From: DATBAK01 sp036787815 | Lineage (GTDB): Bacteria > Actinomycetota > Acidimicrobiia > IMCC26256 > PALSA-610 | DNA length: 13,747 bases | Reading direction: 5' to 3' | Assembly: GCA_036787815.1 (NCBI GenBank) | Contig: DAIQOP010000091.1 | Span: 1 to 13,747, forward strand | Part shown: positions 6,457-12,991 of the stretch, piece by piece | Layout: every line of letters begins with the position of its first letter | Numbering within the stretch: position 1 is the stretch's first letter | Position numbers and translations under genes: made by a program | Notes under the pieces: generated by a model | Database searches by the model: none | What the model was told of the DNA's origin: nothing | The model's input: the letters and a program-made list of their open reading frames with translations, nothing else

Positions 6457-6924
6457 TTACAGGAGACCGTCGATTACGTCGCGATCACGCGGCTGCAGTC
6501 GGCGTACGCCGACTCGGTCACGCGTCGCGCGTGGGCCGAGCTCGAGGAGCTGTTCGTCCCCTCCGCGACCGTCACGGTCGACACCGTGACGAGCGACCCG
6601 ATCGAGCTCGTCGGCCCGACCGGCGTCGGCGACTTCATCTCCGGGGCGGTGGAGCGGTTCGAGTTCTTCGAGCTGGTCATCCTCAACACCACCGTCGACC
6701 TGCGCGTCGGCGGCGACCCCGACGTCGCGCGCGCCCGCGTGTTCACGTGCGAGCTGCGCCAGGACGCGTCGAACGGGCGTTGGACGAATGCGTTCGGCGT
6801 GTACCACGACGAGTACCGCCGAATCGACGGGCGGTGGTGGTTCGCGCGGCGCGGCTACCAATCGATCGCGCGCACGGGCCGCGCCGAGATCTTCCCCTTC
6901 CCTCAACCCCCGGAGTTCGACTGA
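6412..6924 (+). CDS. SnoaL-like NTF2-fold protein (second of two)
   Basis: The 170-residue frame (with the first GTG) matches the SnoaL-like subgroup. The segment DYVAITRLQSAYADSVTRRAWAELEELFVPSATVTVD (21-57) is the typical helix-helix-strand opening of that group. VFTCELRQD and FGVYHDEYRRIDGRWWFARRGYQSI (128-152) form the closing sheet. It differs clearly in sequence from the preceding NTF2 protein, so this is not a recent duplicate. The reaction is unknown; ketosteroid-isomerase-like, dehydratase and cyclase activities all occur in the fold. Translation could begin at the GTG at 6412, 6427 or 6442, all inside a VPPDP repeat and none with a strong Shine-Dalgarno; the domain itself begins near residue 16. 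The stop shares one base with the ATG of the next gene (TGATG), indicating coupling. Confidence 0.82.
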   Translation: MPPDPVPPDPVPPDRLQETVDYVAITRLQSAYADSVTRRAWAELEELFVPSATVTVDTVTSDPIELVGPTGVGDFISGAVERFEFFELVILNTTVDLRVGGDPDVARARVFTCELRQDASNGRWTNAFGVYHDEYRRIDGRWWFARRGYQSIARTGRAEIFPFPQPPEFD

Positions 6925-7988
6925 TGTACCGCGTCATCCAATGGGCCACCGGCGGCGTCGGCCGCGCCGCGATCGAAGGCACGCTCATGCATCCCGAGCT
7001 CGAGCTCGTCGGGTGCTGGGTGCACAGCGACGCGAAGCACGGTCGCGACGTCGGCGAGCTCATCGACCGCGAGCCGATCGGCGTGCTCGCCACCACCGAT
7101 GTCGACGAGATCCTGAGCATCGATGCCGACTGCGTCGTGTATTCGCCCGTGCTCGCCGACGCGAAGGTCGTCGCCCGCATCCTGCGGTCGGGGAAGAACG
7201 TCGTGTCCCCCGTCGGTTGGTGGTACCCGCAACCCGACCAGGTGACCGATCTCGAAGCGGCGTGCGCGGAAGGTGGCGTCACGCTGCACGGCACGGGCAT
7301 CCACCCCGGTGGGATCACCGAGCGGTTCCCACTCATGGTCTCCGCGCTCTCGAACGCGATCACGCAGGTACGGGCCGAGGAGTTCAGCGACATCCGCACG
7401 TACGCGGCACCAGAGGTGGTGCGCGACGTGATGCTGTTCGGCGGGTCGCCCGAGCAGGCACGCTCGAGCATCATGACCACGGTGCTCGGCCACGGGTTCA
7501 AGCAGTCGGTGCGCATGGTCGCGGCCGAGATGGGCTTCGCGATCGAGCCGGAGTTGCGCACCACGCACGAGGTCGCGGTCGCGACCGCGCCGATCGAGTC
7601 GCCGATCGGGGTGATCGAGCCCGGGCAGGTCGCGGCGCAACGGTTCCGCTGGGAGGGCCTCGTCGACGGCGAACCCGTCATCATCGCGGCGGTGAACTGG
7701 TTCATGGGCCAGGACCACCTCGATCCGGCGTGGAGCTTCGGGCCCGAGGGCGAGCGCTTCGAGGTCGAGATCACCGGCGACCCGCCGGTACTGGTCACGT
7801 TCCACCACCTCCACCCCGACTCGATCGCCGAAGGGCTCCTGCGCAACCGCGGCGTCGTCGCGACGGCGATGCACTGCGTGAACTCGGTGCCCTACGTGTG
7901 CCGGGCCGAGCCCGGCATCCGCACCTACCTCGATCTGCCGCTCATCGCGGGCCGGGCGGCTCCGGGGCTGCGGGGCTCCACCGACTGA
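6924..7988 (+). CDS. NAD(P)-dependent Rossmann oxidoreductase, dihydrodipicolinate reductase / 2,4-diaminopentanoate dehydrogenase-like
   Basis: The 354 residues open with VIQWATGGVGRAAIEG (4-19), a GxxGxxG-type dinucleotide site, followed by ELELVGCWVHSDAKHGRDVGELI. The segment VVYSP (71-75) and the conserved GTGIHPGG (123-130) are characteristic of the large actinobacterial family usually called dihydrodipicolinate reductase-like, with the C-terminal domain found in 2,4-diaminopentanoate dehydrogenase. It is longer than true DapB (about 245-270 residues) and is not a lysine-pathway DapB. The family probably oxidises or reduces an amine/imine or ketone in catabolic gene clusters; the substrate here is unknown. 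It overlaps the upstream SnoaL-like gene by one base and precedes the sulfotransferase by 25 bp, so the three are likely co-transcribed. Confidence 0.88.
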   Translation: MYRVIQWATGGVGRAAIEGTLMHPELELVGCWVHSDAKHGRDVGELIDREPIGVLATTDVDEILSIDADCVVYSPVLADAKVVARILRSGKNVVSPVGWWYPQPDQVTDLEAACAEGGVTLHGTGIHPGGITERFPLMVSALSNAITQVRAEEFSDIRTYAAPEVVRDVMLFGGSPEQARSSIMTTVLGHGFKQSVRMVAAEMGFAIEPELRTTHEVAVATAPIESPIGVIEPGQVAAQRFRWEGLVDGEPVIIAAVNWFMGQDHLDPAWSFGPEGERFEVEITGDPPVLVTFHHLHPDSIAEGLLRNRGVVATAMHCVNSVPYVCRAEPGIRTYLDLPLIAGRAAPGLRGSTD

Positions 7989-8000
7989 CTCGTTGCGACC

Positions 8001-8004
8001 GGAG
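8001..8004 (+). promoter_or_regulatory. Ribosome binding site (GGAG) deciding the sulfotransferase start
   Basis: GGAG lies 9 nt before the GTG at 8014. An alternative TTG at 7993 would place this sequence inside the coding region and has no Shine-Dalgarno of its own. Confidence 0.55.
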
Positions 8005-8013
8005 ACGATCTCG

Positions 8014-9282
8014 GTGAAGGAGCTCACCCATCCCGACTGGGTTCGCCGCATGAACCTGTTCGGCGAGACGACCGGGGATCCCGCGCGGATCGTGAGCCTC
8101 GACGCCGACGAGATGCTCGCCGTCGCGCGCGCGGCAACCGGTCTCGACGATCTCGGCGAGGCCGAGTGGCCGGGATGGGAAGACACCTACCGCCGGCTCC
8201 TGCACTCGATCGATCAGGAGTCGCAACTCCACCTCGTCGGACGGGTGATGACGCGCGGCGAGGTGCTGCGCATGCTGCAGACGTGGCTCCGCCTCCAAGC
8301 CGCGTGGAACGACACCCCCGCCATCCGGGCCGAACCGGTCGACGCTCCCCTGTTCGTCGTCGGGCCACCGCGCACCGGCACGACGATCCTCCTCGAGCTT
8401 CTCGCGCTCGACCCGTCGCTGCGCGCACCGCTCGCGTGGGAGGCACTGCACCCGCTGTCCGTGTCGAGCGATCCGACCATCGACGCGGCGCGGCGCCGCG
8501 AGCTCTCCGAATGCGAGCAGGAATTCTGGTCGGACGTGCATCCCGAGTTCATGACCATGCACGAGCTCGCGAGCGATCTGCCCTGTGAATGCGTGCACTT
8601 CCTCGCCTACGACTTCGCCGGCCCGCACTGGTCGATGCTCTACGACACCCCCACGTTCACCGGTTGGCAGCTCGAGCGCATCGAGCCGCTGCTCGCCCGC
8701 GTCTACCGGCTGCACCGGCGCATGCTGCAGACGTTTCAGTACCACTCGCCGGAGCGGGGACCACACGCGCGCCGCTGGTTGTTGAAGTCGCCCGGCCACC
8801 TGCAGACGCTCGCGCAGGTGTTCGCCGAGTACCCGGACGCGAAAGTGATCCACACACATCGCGACCCGCGCCGCTTCATCGCGTCGTTGGTGAGCCTGCT
8901 CGCGGTGTTGCGCTTCACGCGCAGCGACGCCGTCGATGCCGTAGGTCTCGGTCCGCTGATGGAGCTGACATATCAGATGTTCCTCGAGCAGGTGATCGAC
9001 CAGTGCGAGAACGGCACGATCCCGAACGACCGCATCGTCGACAGCCACTTCGTCGACCTCATGGCCGACCCCGTCGGCTCGCTCCACCGGTTGTACGACG
9101 AGCTCGATCTGGAGTGGCCCACGAACCACGACCGGCGGGTGCGCGACTACCTCGCGGCGAAGCCGAAGGGCAAGCACGGCGAGCATCGCTACTCGTTCGC
9201 CGACGTCGGGCTCGACGAGGAATCGGTGCGCGCGACGTTCGCGCGCTACGTGTCGTACTACGGCATCACGGAGGAGTCGTGA
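8014..9282 (+). CDS. PAPS-dependent sulfotransferase family protein
   Basis: The 422-residue protein has the sulfotransferase signature. FVVGPPRTGTT (114-124) is the 5'-phosphosulfate loop, which binds PAPS. LLKSPGHLQTL (256-266) is the Lys-Ser-Pro-x-His element common in the Sulfotransfer_3-type family, and VIHTHRDPRRFIASL (278-292) is the 3'-phosphate loop with Arg283 and Ser291. It would transfer sulfate from PAPS to a hydroxyl or amine of a small molecule or glycan. There is no signal peptide or TM segment, so it is cytoplasmic. The N-terminal 110 residues are helical and probably form the acceptor site. The GTG start is preferred to a TTG 21 nt upstream because of the GGAG. It is the last gene of the NTF2-reductase run and may tailor the same metabolite. 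Confidence 0.9.
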   Translation: MKELTHPDWVRRMNLFGETTGDPARIVSLDADEMLAVARAATGLDDLGEAEWPGWEDTYRRLLHSIDQESQLHLVGRVMTRGEVLRMLQTWLRLQAAWNDTPAIRAEPVDAPLFVVGPPRTGTTILLELLALDPSLRAPLAWEALHPLSVSSDPTIDAARRRELSECEQEFWSDVHPEFMTMHELASDLPCECVHFLAYDFAGPHWSMLYDTPTFTGWQLERIEPLLARVYRLHRRMLQTFQYHSPERGPHARRWLLKSPGHLQTLAQVFAEYPDAKVIHTHRDPRRFIASLVSLLAVLRFTRSDAVDAVGLGPLMELTYQMFLEQVIDQCENGTIPNDRIVDSHFVDLMADPVGSLHRLYDELDLEWPTNHDRRVRDYLAAKPKGKHGEHRYSFADVGLDEESVRATFARYVSYYGITEES

Positions 9283-9357
9283 GCGACGGCCGACCGCGGT
9301 GCATGCCGGGCTGACATCGCGGCCGCGCCCGCGCGCAGCCGGCGCGAGAATCGATCC

Positions 9358-9729
9358 ATGCTGGAAATCGGAACGATCGTGATGGGCGCGTCCGACGTGA
9401 GGCGTGCGGTCGACTTCTGGACCCGGGCGCTCGGGTACGTGCCGCGCAGCGAGGTGAAGGACGACTGGACGATCCTCGTGCCCGCGAACGGCGCGGCCGG
9501 CGCCGCGCTCGCTCTCGATCTGAGCGTGTCGCCCGTCCAGGAGCACCCGCGCGTGCATCTCGACCTCTACGCCGGCGACGCCGCCGACCAGGCCGCGGAG
9601 GTCGAGCGCCTGATCGCCCTCGGTGCGGAGCGGGTCGACTGGGACCTCTATCCCGAGGCGCCCGACTTCGTGGTCCTCGCCGACCCCGAGGGCAACCGCT
9701 TCTGCGTCATCGACACCGGCGGCGCCTGA
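9358..9729 (+). CDS. VOC-fold (glyoxalase/bleomycin-resistance/dioxygenase) protein
   Basis: This 123-residue protein has the vicinal-oxygen-chelate layout: strand LEIGTIVMGASDVRRAVDFWTRALGY (2-27), central VHLDLYAGDAADQAAEVERLIALGAERV (66-93) and the closing DPEGNRFCVID (109-119). His67 and Glu111 sit where two of the metal ligands are normally found. The first-strand His is absent (Ile/Val-rich GTIVMG), so metal binding may be incomplete. Members include isomerases, dioxygenases and antibiotic-binding proteins; no specific substrate can be proposed. No clear Shine-Dalgarno precedes the ATG, but a GAGAAT hexamer ends 6 nt upstream, consistent with a leaderless transcript. It probably starts its own small unit with the SRPBCC gene. 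Confidence 0.85.
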   Translation: MLEIGTIVMGASDVRRAVDFWTRALGYVPRSEVKDDWTILVPANGAAGAALALDLSVSPVQEHPRVHLDLYAGDAADQAAEVERLIALGAERVDWDLYPEAPDFVVLADPEGNRFCVIDTGGA

Positions 9730-9734
9730 GCCCC

Positions 9735-9824
9735 ATCCGGCTCGTCCACGACCGGTGGGTGAGCAAGTACGCGGAACCCTGGGCGGCGGCGCTCAGCGAC
9801 CTCAAGACGGACTTGGAGACCACG
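9735..9824 (+). pseudogene. Remnant of an SRPBCC/AHSA1 C-terminus fused in frame ahead of the SRPBCC gene
   Basis: Starting 5 nt after the VOC stop, this frame reads IRLVHDRWVSKYAEPWAAAL and continues SDLKTDLETT directly into the ATG of the next gene. It resembles the closing helix of the SRPBCC protein that follows (CRLTVTHDQM...GGWPMILSGLKTWLETGE), sharing the L-x-x-HD start, a central W, and the L-x-x-LKT-x-LET end. The simplest reading is the tail of a second SRPBCC domain whose front was deleted. A GTG at 9759 could also make it an N-terminal extension of the downstream protein. Confidence 0.55.
9815..9818 (+). promoter_or_regulatory. Ribosome binding site (GGAG) deciding the SRPBCC start
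   Basis: GGAG stands 6 nt before the ATG at 9825. It favours that codon over the in-frame GTG at 9759, which has no Shine-Dalgarno. Confidence 0.6.
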
Positions 9825-10271
9825 ATGGACAAGGTGTTCGAGATCTACATCCGCACGACCCCCGAGCGGCTCTGGGAGGCGATCACGAATCCCGAGATCA
9901 GGGCCAAGTACAACTTCGGCGCGGGAGCGACCTCCGACTGGACACCCGGCGCCCGGATCGAGATGGGCTCCCCGCGCGCCGACGGGCTCCTCGGCGAGGG
10001 CGAGGTTCTCGAGGCCGATCCCCCGGTGCGGCTGGTGCACACGCTGGTGGCGCTCTGGGGCGAAGACGTGAAGCGCGAAGGCGCGTCACGCGTCACCTGG
10101 GAGATCCAGCCGATCGAAGACTCGTGCCGCCTCACCGTCACGCACGACCAGATGCGCGAGGGTGCGAACGATCAGCTCTACGGCGGCTGGCCGATGATCC
10201 TCTCGGGCCTGAAGACGTGGCTCGAGACCGGTGAGCTGCTCACCACCCCCGGGTCGCTGATGTACGGCTGA
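9825..10271 (+). CDS. SRPBCC / AHSA1-like domain protein
   Basis: The 148 residues begin MDKVFEIYIRTTPERLWEAITNPE, the standard first strand and helix of activator-of-Hsp90-homologue-like SRPBCC proteins. GEGEVLEADPPVRLVHTLVALWG and SRVTWEIQPIEDSCRLTVTHD follow, with the long C-terminal helix GGWPMILSGLKTWLETGE (about 121-138). The fold makes a deep hydrophobic pocket for lipids or other small ligands, and stand-alone bacterial members are mostly uncharacterised. No ArsR-type regulator, a common partner, is adjacent. The open frame extends back to a GTG at 9759, but the part before the ATG resembles the tail of another SRPBCC domain rather than a natural N-terminus. The protein ends 52 bp before the convergent esterase gene. 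Confidence 0.87.
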   Translation: MDKVFEIYIRTTPERLWEAITNPEIRAKYNFGAGATSDWTPGARIEMGSPRADGLLGEGEVLEADPPVRLVHTLVALWGEDVKREGASRVTWEIQPIEDSCRLTVTHDQMREGANDQLYGGWPMILSGLKTWLETGELLTTPGSLMYG

Positions 10272-10323
10272 CATCGGCGCGAGGCTGGAGCCGCGGCGAC
10301 CCGCAGCCAGGGCAACTTGCTCG

Positions 10324-11364
10324 TCACTGCGCGGTGACGAGCCGATGTTGTGCGAAGAACGCGAGGATCATGTTGCTCGCGTCGATGTCGGTGTTGGCGA
10401 GCGAGATCGTGTCGGCGAACTGCTGCGGCGTGAGGCCGAGCGCCACCATCAGCGGGTAGGGCTTGCCCGTCGACTTGCCCGCGAAGTAGTCGACCAGCGC
10501 CCGGCGGTCGAGCCCGAGTGGGTGGCCGGGCCACGTGTGACCGTTGTGATGCACGCGGTAGAGCACGACCGGCGCTTTGCAGCCCGAGTACGACAGTTGC
10601 TCGACGGTCGCCTTGTACTGCGTCTCGGTCGGCGCTGAGACGCAGCCGTCGCGTTTCGCCCAGGATGCGCCCCACGACTCGAACGGCGTCTGGTCCGAAC
10701 GGCCGCCGCCCTTGTAGGGCAGCAGGTTGTCTTCGACGCCGTGGAACGACATCACGGGAACCGGCCGGGACGGTGTACACGGCCACTTCGGGAGGTACGC
10801 CGACACGGGTGCGACCGCGGCAACTCGATCGGCCAGCTTGCACGCGATGAGGTCGGTCATCGCGCCTCCGTACGAGAGACCGGTCGCGTACACCCGCGAC
10901 GCGTCGACGCACGCGCGGCGTTCGAGGTCGTCGAGGATGTCGGTGACGTACGTGACGTCACCGGTGCCCTTCAGATCCCACGCCGCGCCGAAGGAACCGA
11001 GGGTGCCGCCGGCCTGCGGGTAGACGACGATGAAGTTGTCCTTGTCGCTCCGCGCGACGAAGCCGTCGGTCGCCCGTTGGTTGACGGCGCTGGCTCCGAG
11101 GCCGTGGAACGAGAGCACGACGGGTACGGGCGTGGTGCCGCTCCAATGGGCCGGAAGGTGCACCAGCGCGTAACGCGCCGCACCTCCGACCTTGAGGTCG
11201 ATGCGCGTGAGCTTGGTCTGAGTCGTGACGGTGCAGCGGGGCACGGTCGTCGACGTGCTCGCCGACGCCGCCGACGGCAGCGGTGACCGGGCCGCAGCGT
11301 GGCTCCCGGTGGAACATGCGGTCAACAACCCGGCCACTGCCAGCAGGGAAATCGGCCATCTCAT
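10324..11364 (-). CDS. Secreted lipoprotein esterase, PHB-depolymerase/LpqC-like
   Basis: The 346-residue precursor starts MRWPISLLAVAGLLTACSTG, a lipoprotein signal peptide with lipobox L-T-A-C and acylated Cys17. A Ser/Ala/Thr linker to about residue 41 follows, so the enzyme is anchored on the outer face of the membrane. The catalytic domain shows VPVVLSFHGLG (79-90), nucleophile elbow GLSYGG (Ser164), Asp212 in HGVEDNLLPY and His276 in HNGHTWPG, which is the poly(3-hydroxybutyrate) depolymerase/feruloyl-esterase (LpqC) pattern. Several Cys (44, 152, 175, 196, 241, 262) could pair outside the cell. Likely substrates are polyester or aryl esters; which one is unknown. The frame stays open 27 codons further upstream, but the ATG at 11364 is chosen because it places the signal peptide at the N-terminus. 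It converges with the SRPBCC gene, and no strong terminator lies between them. Confidence 0.88.
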   Translation of the reverse strand: MRWPISLLAVAGLLTACSTGSHAAARSPLPSAASASTSTTVPRCTVTTQTKLTRIDLKVGGAARYALVHLPAHWSGTTPVPVVLSFHGLGASAVNQRATDGFVARSDKDNFIVVYPQAGGTLGSFGAAWDLKGTGDVTYVTDILDDLERRACVDASRVYATGLSYGGAMTDLIACKLADRVAAVAPVSAYLPKWPCTPSRPVPVMSFHGVEDNLLPYKGGGRSDQTPFESWGASWAKRDGCVSAPTETQYKATVEQLSYSGCKAPVVLYRVHHNGHTWPGHPLGLDRRALVDYFAGKSTGKPYPLMVALGLTPQQFADTISLANTDIDASNMILAFFAQHRLVTAQ

Positions 11365-11468
11365 CCGCTCACTCAACCTCAGACTCGTGCGCCTCGACAA
11401 GTCGGTCGCACAATTCGTTGATCGGGCGCCACGAGCGGCAGTCATGCGCCCTCCGCGAGCAGCCGGTC

Positions 11469-11639
11469 ATGATGGTGCACGTCGTATCGCGCCACGGGCG
11501 GAGCTTCACCAATGATGTGCTCGTCGCGGACGACTTCGAAATCTACGGCCTCACGGCCGACATCGTCCTGGACCTACTCGTCTGGATCGCGGGCTCGGAT
11601 CGGCGGCCGCGTTGGCGGCTCCGGGAACCCGGCGGGTAG
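11469..11639 (+). CDS. Possible small protein, 56 aa
   Basis: A frame with two adjacent ATG codons (11469 and 11472) ends with TAG 12 nt before the acylphosphatase ATG. The peptide reads VADDFEIYGLTADIVLDLLV in its centre, with alternating acidic and hydrophobic residues and a possible short helix, then a Trp/Arg-rich tail. Third positions are mostly G or C, in keeping with coding sequence, and it shares strand and spacing with acylphosphatase. There is no clear Shine-Dalgarno. I recognise no family. It lies divergent from the lipoprotein esterase. If it is not real, the 287 bp from 11365 to 11651 hold only a divergent promoter region. Confidence 0.4.
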   Translation: MMVHVVSRHGRSFTNDVLVADDFEIYGLTADIVLDLLVWIAGSDRRPRWRLREPGG

Positions 11640-11651
11640 GAATCGTTCCGG

Positions 11652-11942
11652 ATGGCAACGGCAGGCGAGTCGATCCGTCGCCGCGCGCGGATCGTCGGGC
11701 GCGTACAAGGCGTGGGATTCCGTGAGTCGTGCCGTCGCGAGGCGTGCGTCCTCGGCGTCGCCGGTACGGTGCGCAATCTCGCCGACGGGTCCGTCGAGGC
11801 AGTGTTCGAAGGGCCCGCGCCACTCGTCGAGCAGATGCTGTCGTGGTGCCATCACGGCCCGCGCATGGCCCACGTCCGCCACGTCGAGGTCACCACGGAG
11901 ACACCGACGGGCTCGACAGGCTTCACCATCGGATACTGGTAG
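11652..11942 (+). CDS. acyP: Acylphosphatase
   Basis: This 96-residue protein is the normal acylphosphatase size, with both signature segments. GRVQGVGFRESCRREA (16-31) carries the phosphate-binding loop and catalytic Arg24. GTVRNLADGSVEAVFEG (38-54) carries Asn42, which orients the attacking water. It hydrolyses carboxyl-phosphate bonds such as acetyl phosphate or 1,3-bisphosphoglycerate in the cytoplasm. The family usually ends near the sequence GF.IRY; here it closes with GFTIGYW, slightly divergent but complete. A weak AGGA lies about 10 nt before the ATG and overlaps the preceding TAG, so it may be coupled to the small frame upstream. Its neighbours give no pathway clue. Confidence 0.93.
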   Translation: MATAGESIRRRARIVGRVQGVGFRESCRREACVLGVAGTVRNLADGSVEAVFEGPAPLVEQMLSWCHHGPRMAHVRHVEVTTETPTGSTGFTIGYW

Positions 11943-12061
11943 CGCCGGCGAACGGCGACACTCGTTGGCAGTGCGCGCGCATGCACATTGGGTGCGACTC
12001 GGGGTCGCTCTCATCGGCGACGGCAGTTCTGGCTCACGGATCCATGGCCTAGCGTTGCCGG

Positions 12062-12619
12062 GTGGAGCCGAGCACGGACGGACCGCGCAACGAGCTGGTG
12101 TTGACTCCGGCGGAGCGCATGTTGTGGGGCGTCGGCTATCAGGACGGCGTCCTGCGTTTGCGGACAACCGGTTGGCGTCAAGTGCTCGGCGGTGTCCACC
12201 TCTTGGTCTTCGGTGTCTTCGTTCCTTGGGCAGCATTTGCAGACCACTGGAACTCGGTCCAGCTCGTGCTCGGTGCCGTTTGGCTGGCCGCGACCCTGTT
12301 GCTCTACCTCCAGATGTGGGTCGGGACAGTGGTCGTGGAACCAGACGGCCTGACGGTCCGGTGGTTCGTTGCCCGACGGTTCTCATGGGAGCGCGTCGAT
12401 TACCTGCAGGTCGTCGAGAAGCGTCCCTACTGGGGGGACATGGGAACGTGGTTTGCGGTGGACGTGATCGACCTCGCGCTACGCGATGGTCGCCATGTCA
12501 CGCTGTGGCCGACCCGAAGCAGCAACCACGGTCCCGGTGGCGGCGACGATCCGAGTGCCGCCAGCCTGAAACTGCACCTGCTCATGCGTTATCGGGACGC
12601 GCTCGCGCCGCGGGTATAG
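12062..12619 (+). CDS. Two-TM bacterial PH-domain membrane protein
   Basis: The 185-residue protein has a 40-residue cytoplasmic N-terminus, two hydrophobic segments (about 41-60, VLGGVHLLVFGVFVPWAAFA, and 66-85) and then a small domain. That domain begins TVVVEPDGLTVRWFVARRFSWERVDYLQVVE (89-119) and continues DLALRDGRHVTLWPTR. The pattern 'V-x-P-D-G-L-x-V-R ... W-x-x-V' is that of the bacterial PH-like domain (bPH_6, as in mycobacterial low-molecular-weight antigen 6-type proteins). The role is unknown; it is probably a membrane-anchored structural or scaffold protein. The GTG start has no Shine-Dalgarno, but TAGCGT (12050-12055) ends 6 nt upstream, consistent with leaderless expression. Codon use is less G/C-biased than in the left two-thirds (many GTT, GGT, TTG, GCA). 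Confidence 0.78.
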   Translation: MEPSTDGPRNELVLTPAERMLWGVGYQDGVLRLRTTGWRQVLGGVHLLVFGVFVPWAAFADHWNSVQLVLGAVWLAATLLLYLQMWVGTVVVEPDGLTVRWFVARRFSWERVDYLQVVEKRPYWGDMGTWFAVDVIDLALRDGRHVTLWPTRSSNHGPGGGDDPSAASLKLHLLMRYRDALAPRV

Positions 12620-12705
12620 CGGCGACACGATCCGCGGTCTTCCCGCGAGTGCGCCAGATCTGCAGTTCGGGGCGGCGCGGGTCATGGCGTGTCACGATTG
12701 TCGCG

Positions 12706-12924
12706 ATGCGATGGCCGTGGCGACGATCAAGGCCGAATCCTGTTGAACGGAACACAGTCGGTCGCTGGAGCGCACCACCGAGTCCGTTCGAGGACGACGA
12801 GGACCAACCCACGATCAGGCTCTCGAAGAGGCGGCGACCGCCAGGTGGAGGGTCGCGCGTTCGGGAGCCGCGTCGTCCACCGCCGACGCCGCCGAGCAGC
12901 GGCGGCCGAGAGGTTTCTGGCTAG
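12706..12924 (+). CDS. Possible small Arg/Pro-rich protein, 72 aa
   Basis: The ATG-initiated frame encodes a highly basic peptide with an acidic patch. It begins MRWPWRRSRPNPVERN, has PSPFEDDEDQPTIRLSKRRR in the middle and a Pro/Arg/Ser tail. This kind of low-complexity cytosolic or membrane-tether sequence is common among short actinobacterial proteins, and I recognise no family. It lacks a Shine-Dalgarno; a CACGAT hexamer (12693-12698) ends 7 nt before the ATG and could be a leaderless -10. The Arg/Pro content could also be an artefact of a non-coding frame in high-GC DNA, so the call is weak. If it is not a gene, the 372 bp from 12620 to 12991 contain nothing else I can support. It converges on the reductase gene. 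Confidence 0.35.
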   Translation: MRWPWRRSRPNPVERNTVGRWSAPPSPFEDDEDQPTIRLSKRRRPPGGGSRVREPRRPPPTPPSSGGREVSG

Positions 12925-12991
12925 CGCATAGCGCAGATCTGTTCGGTTTACGTCGGTCGTATCGCGGCAGTGCCGACTCGGGTGAGTTCGA

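Noticed and set aside
9279..9314. 11-codon frame starting GTGA at the sulfotransferase stop, with GGAG upstream
   Set aside because: It is too short to support; the GGAG is part of the sulfotransferase C-terminal codons.
7942..9558. Minus-strand frame of 538 codons opposite the sulfotransferase
   Set aside because: It has no domain motifs and a skewed composition, and is the antisense shadow of a gene with intact PAPS loops.
10272..10323. Possible bidirectional terminator between the SRPBCC and esterase genes
   Set aside because: Only a 5-bp stem (GGCTG...CAGCC) with a long loop and no T-run on either strand.
11983..12054. 23-codon frame before the PH-domain gene
   Set aside because: It is very short, without a ribosome site or coding bias, and ends just before the likely -10 box of the next gene.
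11512..12705. Plus-strand frame running from the acylphosphatase region through the PH-domain gene
   Set aside because: It overlaps two genuine genes in other registers and shows no family motif; only the last 72 codons were considered separately.
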